Shown here piece after piece: positions 41,918-42,077 of a DNA stretch of 42,077 nt. The DNA is taken from the NCBI GenBank assembly GCA_945878115.1, contig CAMDVD010000032.1, positions 1 through 42,077 of the forward strand, in the 5' to 3' direction. Under the pieces are notes generated by a model. That model was not told the DNA's origin. It made no database searches and worked only from the letters and a program-made list of their open reading frames with translations. Each line of letters begins with the position of its first letter. Position 1 is the first letter of the stretch. The translations under genes were made by a program, and so were the position numbers. This stretch comes from Chitinophaga pinensis (lineage in GTDB: Bacteria > Bacteroidota > Bacteroidia > Chitinophagales > Chitinophagaceae).

Positions 41918-42005
41918 ATAATTCCATTTATGATTCTGTCGAAGTCTGCCACAACGTAAGCTGGTTATGTAGCTACTAGTTTACTTTGTATTCTAAACTA
42001 AGAAT

Positions 42006-42077
42006 ATGAACATACTAGATTTCAGTACACTCTACACTGACAATGAAAGTTGTATAACCCATTTCCGAAAAGAAAGA
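42006..42077 (+). mobile_element. IS1595-type transposase, start only
   Basis: The last 72 bases read as an open frame from an ATG: MNILDFSTLYTDNESCITHF, then RKER at the window edge. This matches the opening of IS1595-family transposases of Bacteroidota (M-N-I-L-D-F...E-x-S-C...H-F), in which a zinc-ribbon CxxC follows a few residues later. Only 24 residues are inside the window, so the call rests on a short stretch. The 88 bases before it (41918-42005) should contain the left end of the element; a candidate inverted-repeat start is near ATTCTGTCGAAGTCTG at about 41933. Confidence 0.55.

Overview
The window comes from an AT-rich genome of the phylum Bacteroidota, most likely the Chitinophagia/Sphingobacteriia side, although I cannot name the genus. 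Three things support this. Several proteins end in type IX secretion system (T9SS) sorting domains (YPNP-type, closing with G-[FI]-Y-x-[VI]). Both TonB-dependent receptors carry an N-terminal carboxypeptidase-regulatory-like domain. Many genes have the Bacteroidota -7 promoter box TAnnTTTG a few bases upstream of the start codon, with no obvious Shine-Dalgarno sequence. No rRNA, tRNA or CRISPR array was seen.

Layout. 1-1.75 kb: a cut-off secreted protein and a T9SS protein remnant whose 5' end is made of a dispersed repeat. 2-4.5 kb: TonB-dependent receptor, followed by a repeat-rich convergent gap. 5-6.4 kb: nadR-like kinase and murI as a two-gene operon. 6.5-9.6 kb: VWA protein, a 196-bp-period duplication and a lipoprotein. 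9.6-18 kb: housekeeping genes (prmC, atpG, a DEAD-box helicase/cold-shock operon, a PstS-like/TPR pair, an acetyltransferase, an M20 peptidase). 18.5-22.8 kb: CotH-family T9SS protein, OsmC-like protein, pruA. 22.9-31.1 kb: pdhC, lpxD-like gene, a conserved exported protein, an ABC-F ATPase, and a thyA-folA-methyltransferase run. 31.2-34.2 kb: a second TonB-dependent receptor with a downstream TPR-like exported protein.

From 34.4 kb to the right edge the window is accessory in character. Three small minus-strand modules, each with its own TAnnTTTG promoter, sit side by side: a DUF6934-like gene plus a 50-residue partner, an orphan VapB-type antitoxin, and a GNAT-fold protein plus a 54-residue basic partner. 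Next come a 30-bp/15-bp tandem array, a T9SS protein, a small unknown gene, a stand-alone class III nucleotidyl-cyclase-like protein bracketed by diverged direct repeats, a seven-repeat T9SS protein broken by a single in-frame TAA, and the first codons of an IS1595-type transposase. The least described material is the pair of larger-gene-plus-tiny-partner modules and the cyclase-like cassette; their functions are inferred from layout and fold, not shown.

Working links: NadR-like kinase (NAD salvage) with MurI (D-glutamate for peptidoglycan); ThyA makes dihydrofolate that FolA recycles; DEAD-box helicase and cold-shock protein form a likely cold-inducible RNA-remodelling pair; PruA and PdhC feed central carbon metabolism; each TonB receptor imports an unknown ligand. 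Short palindromic and dispersed repeats occupy most gaps between genes.
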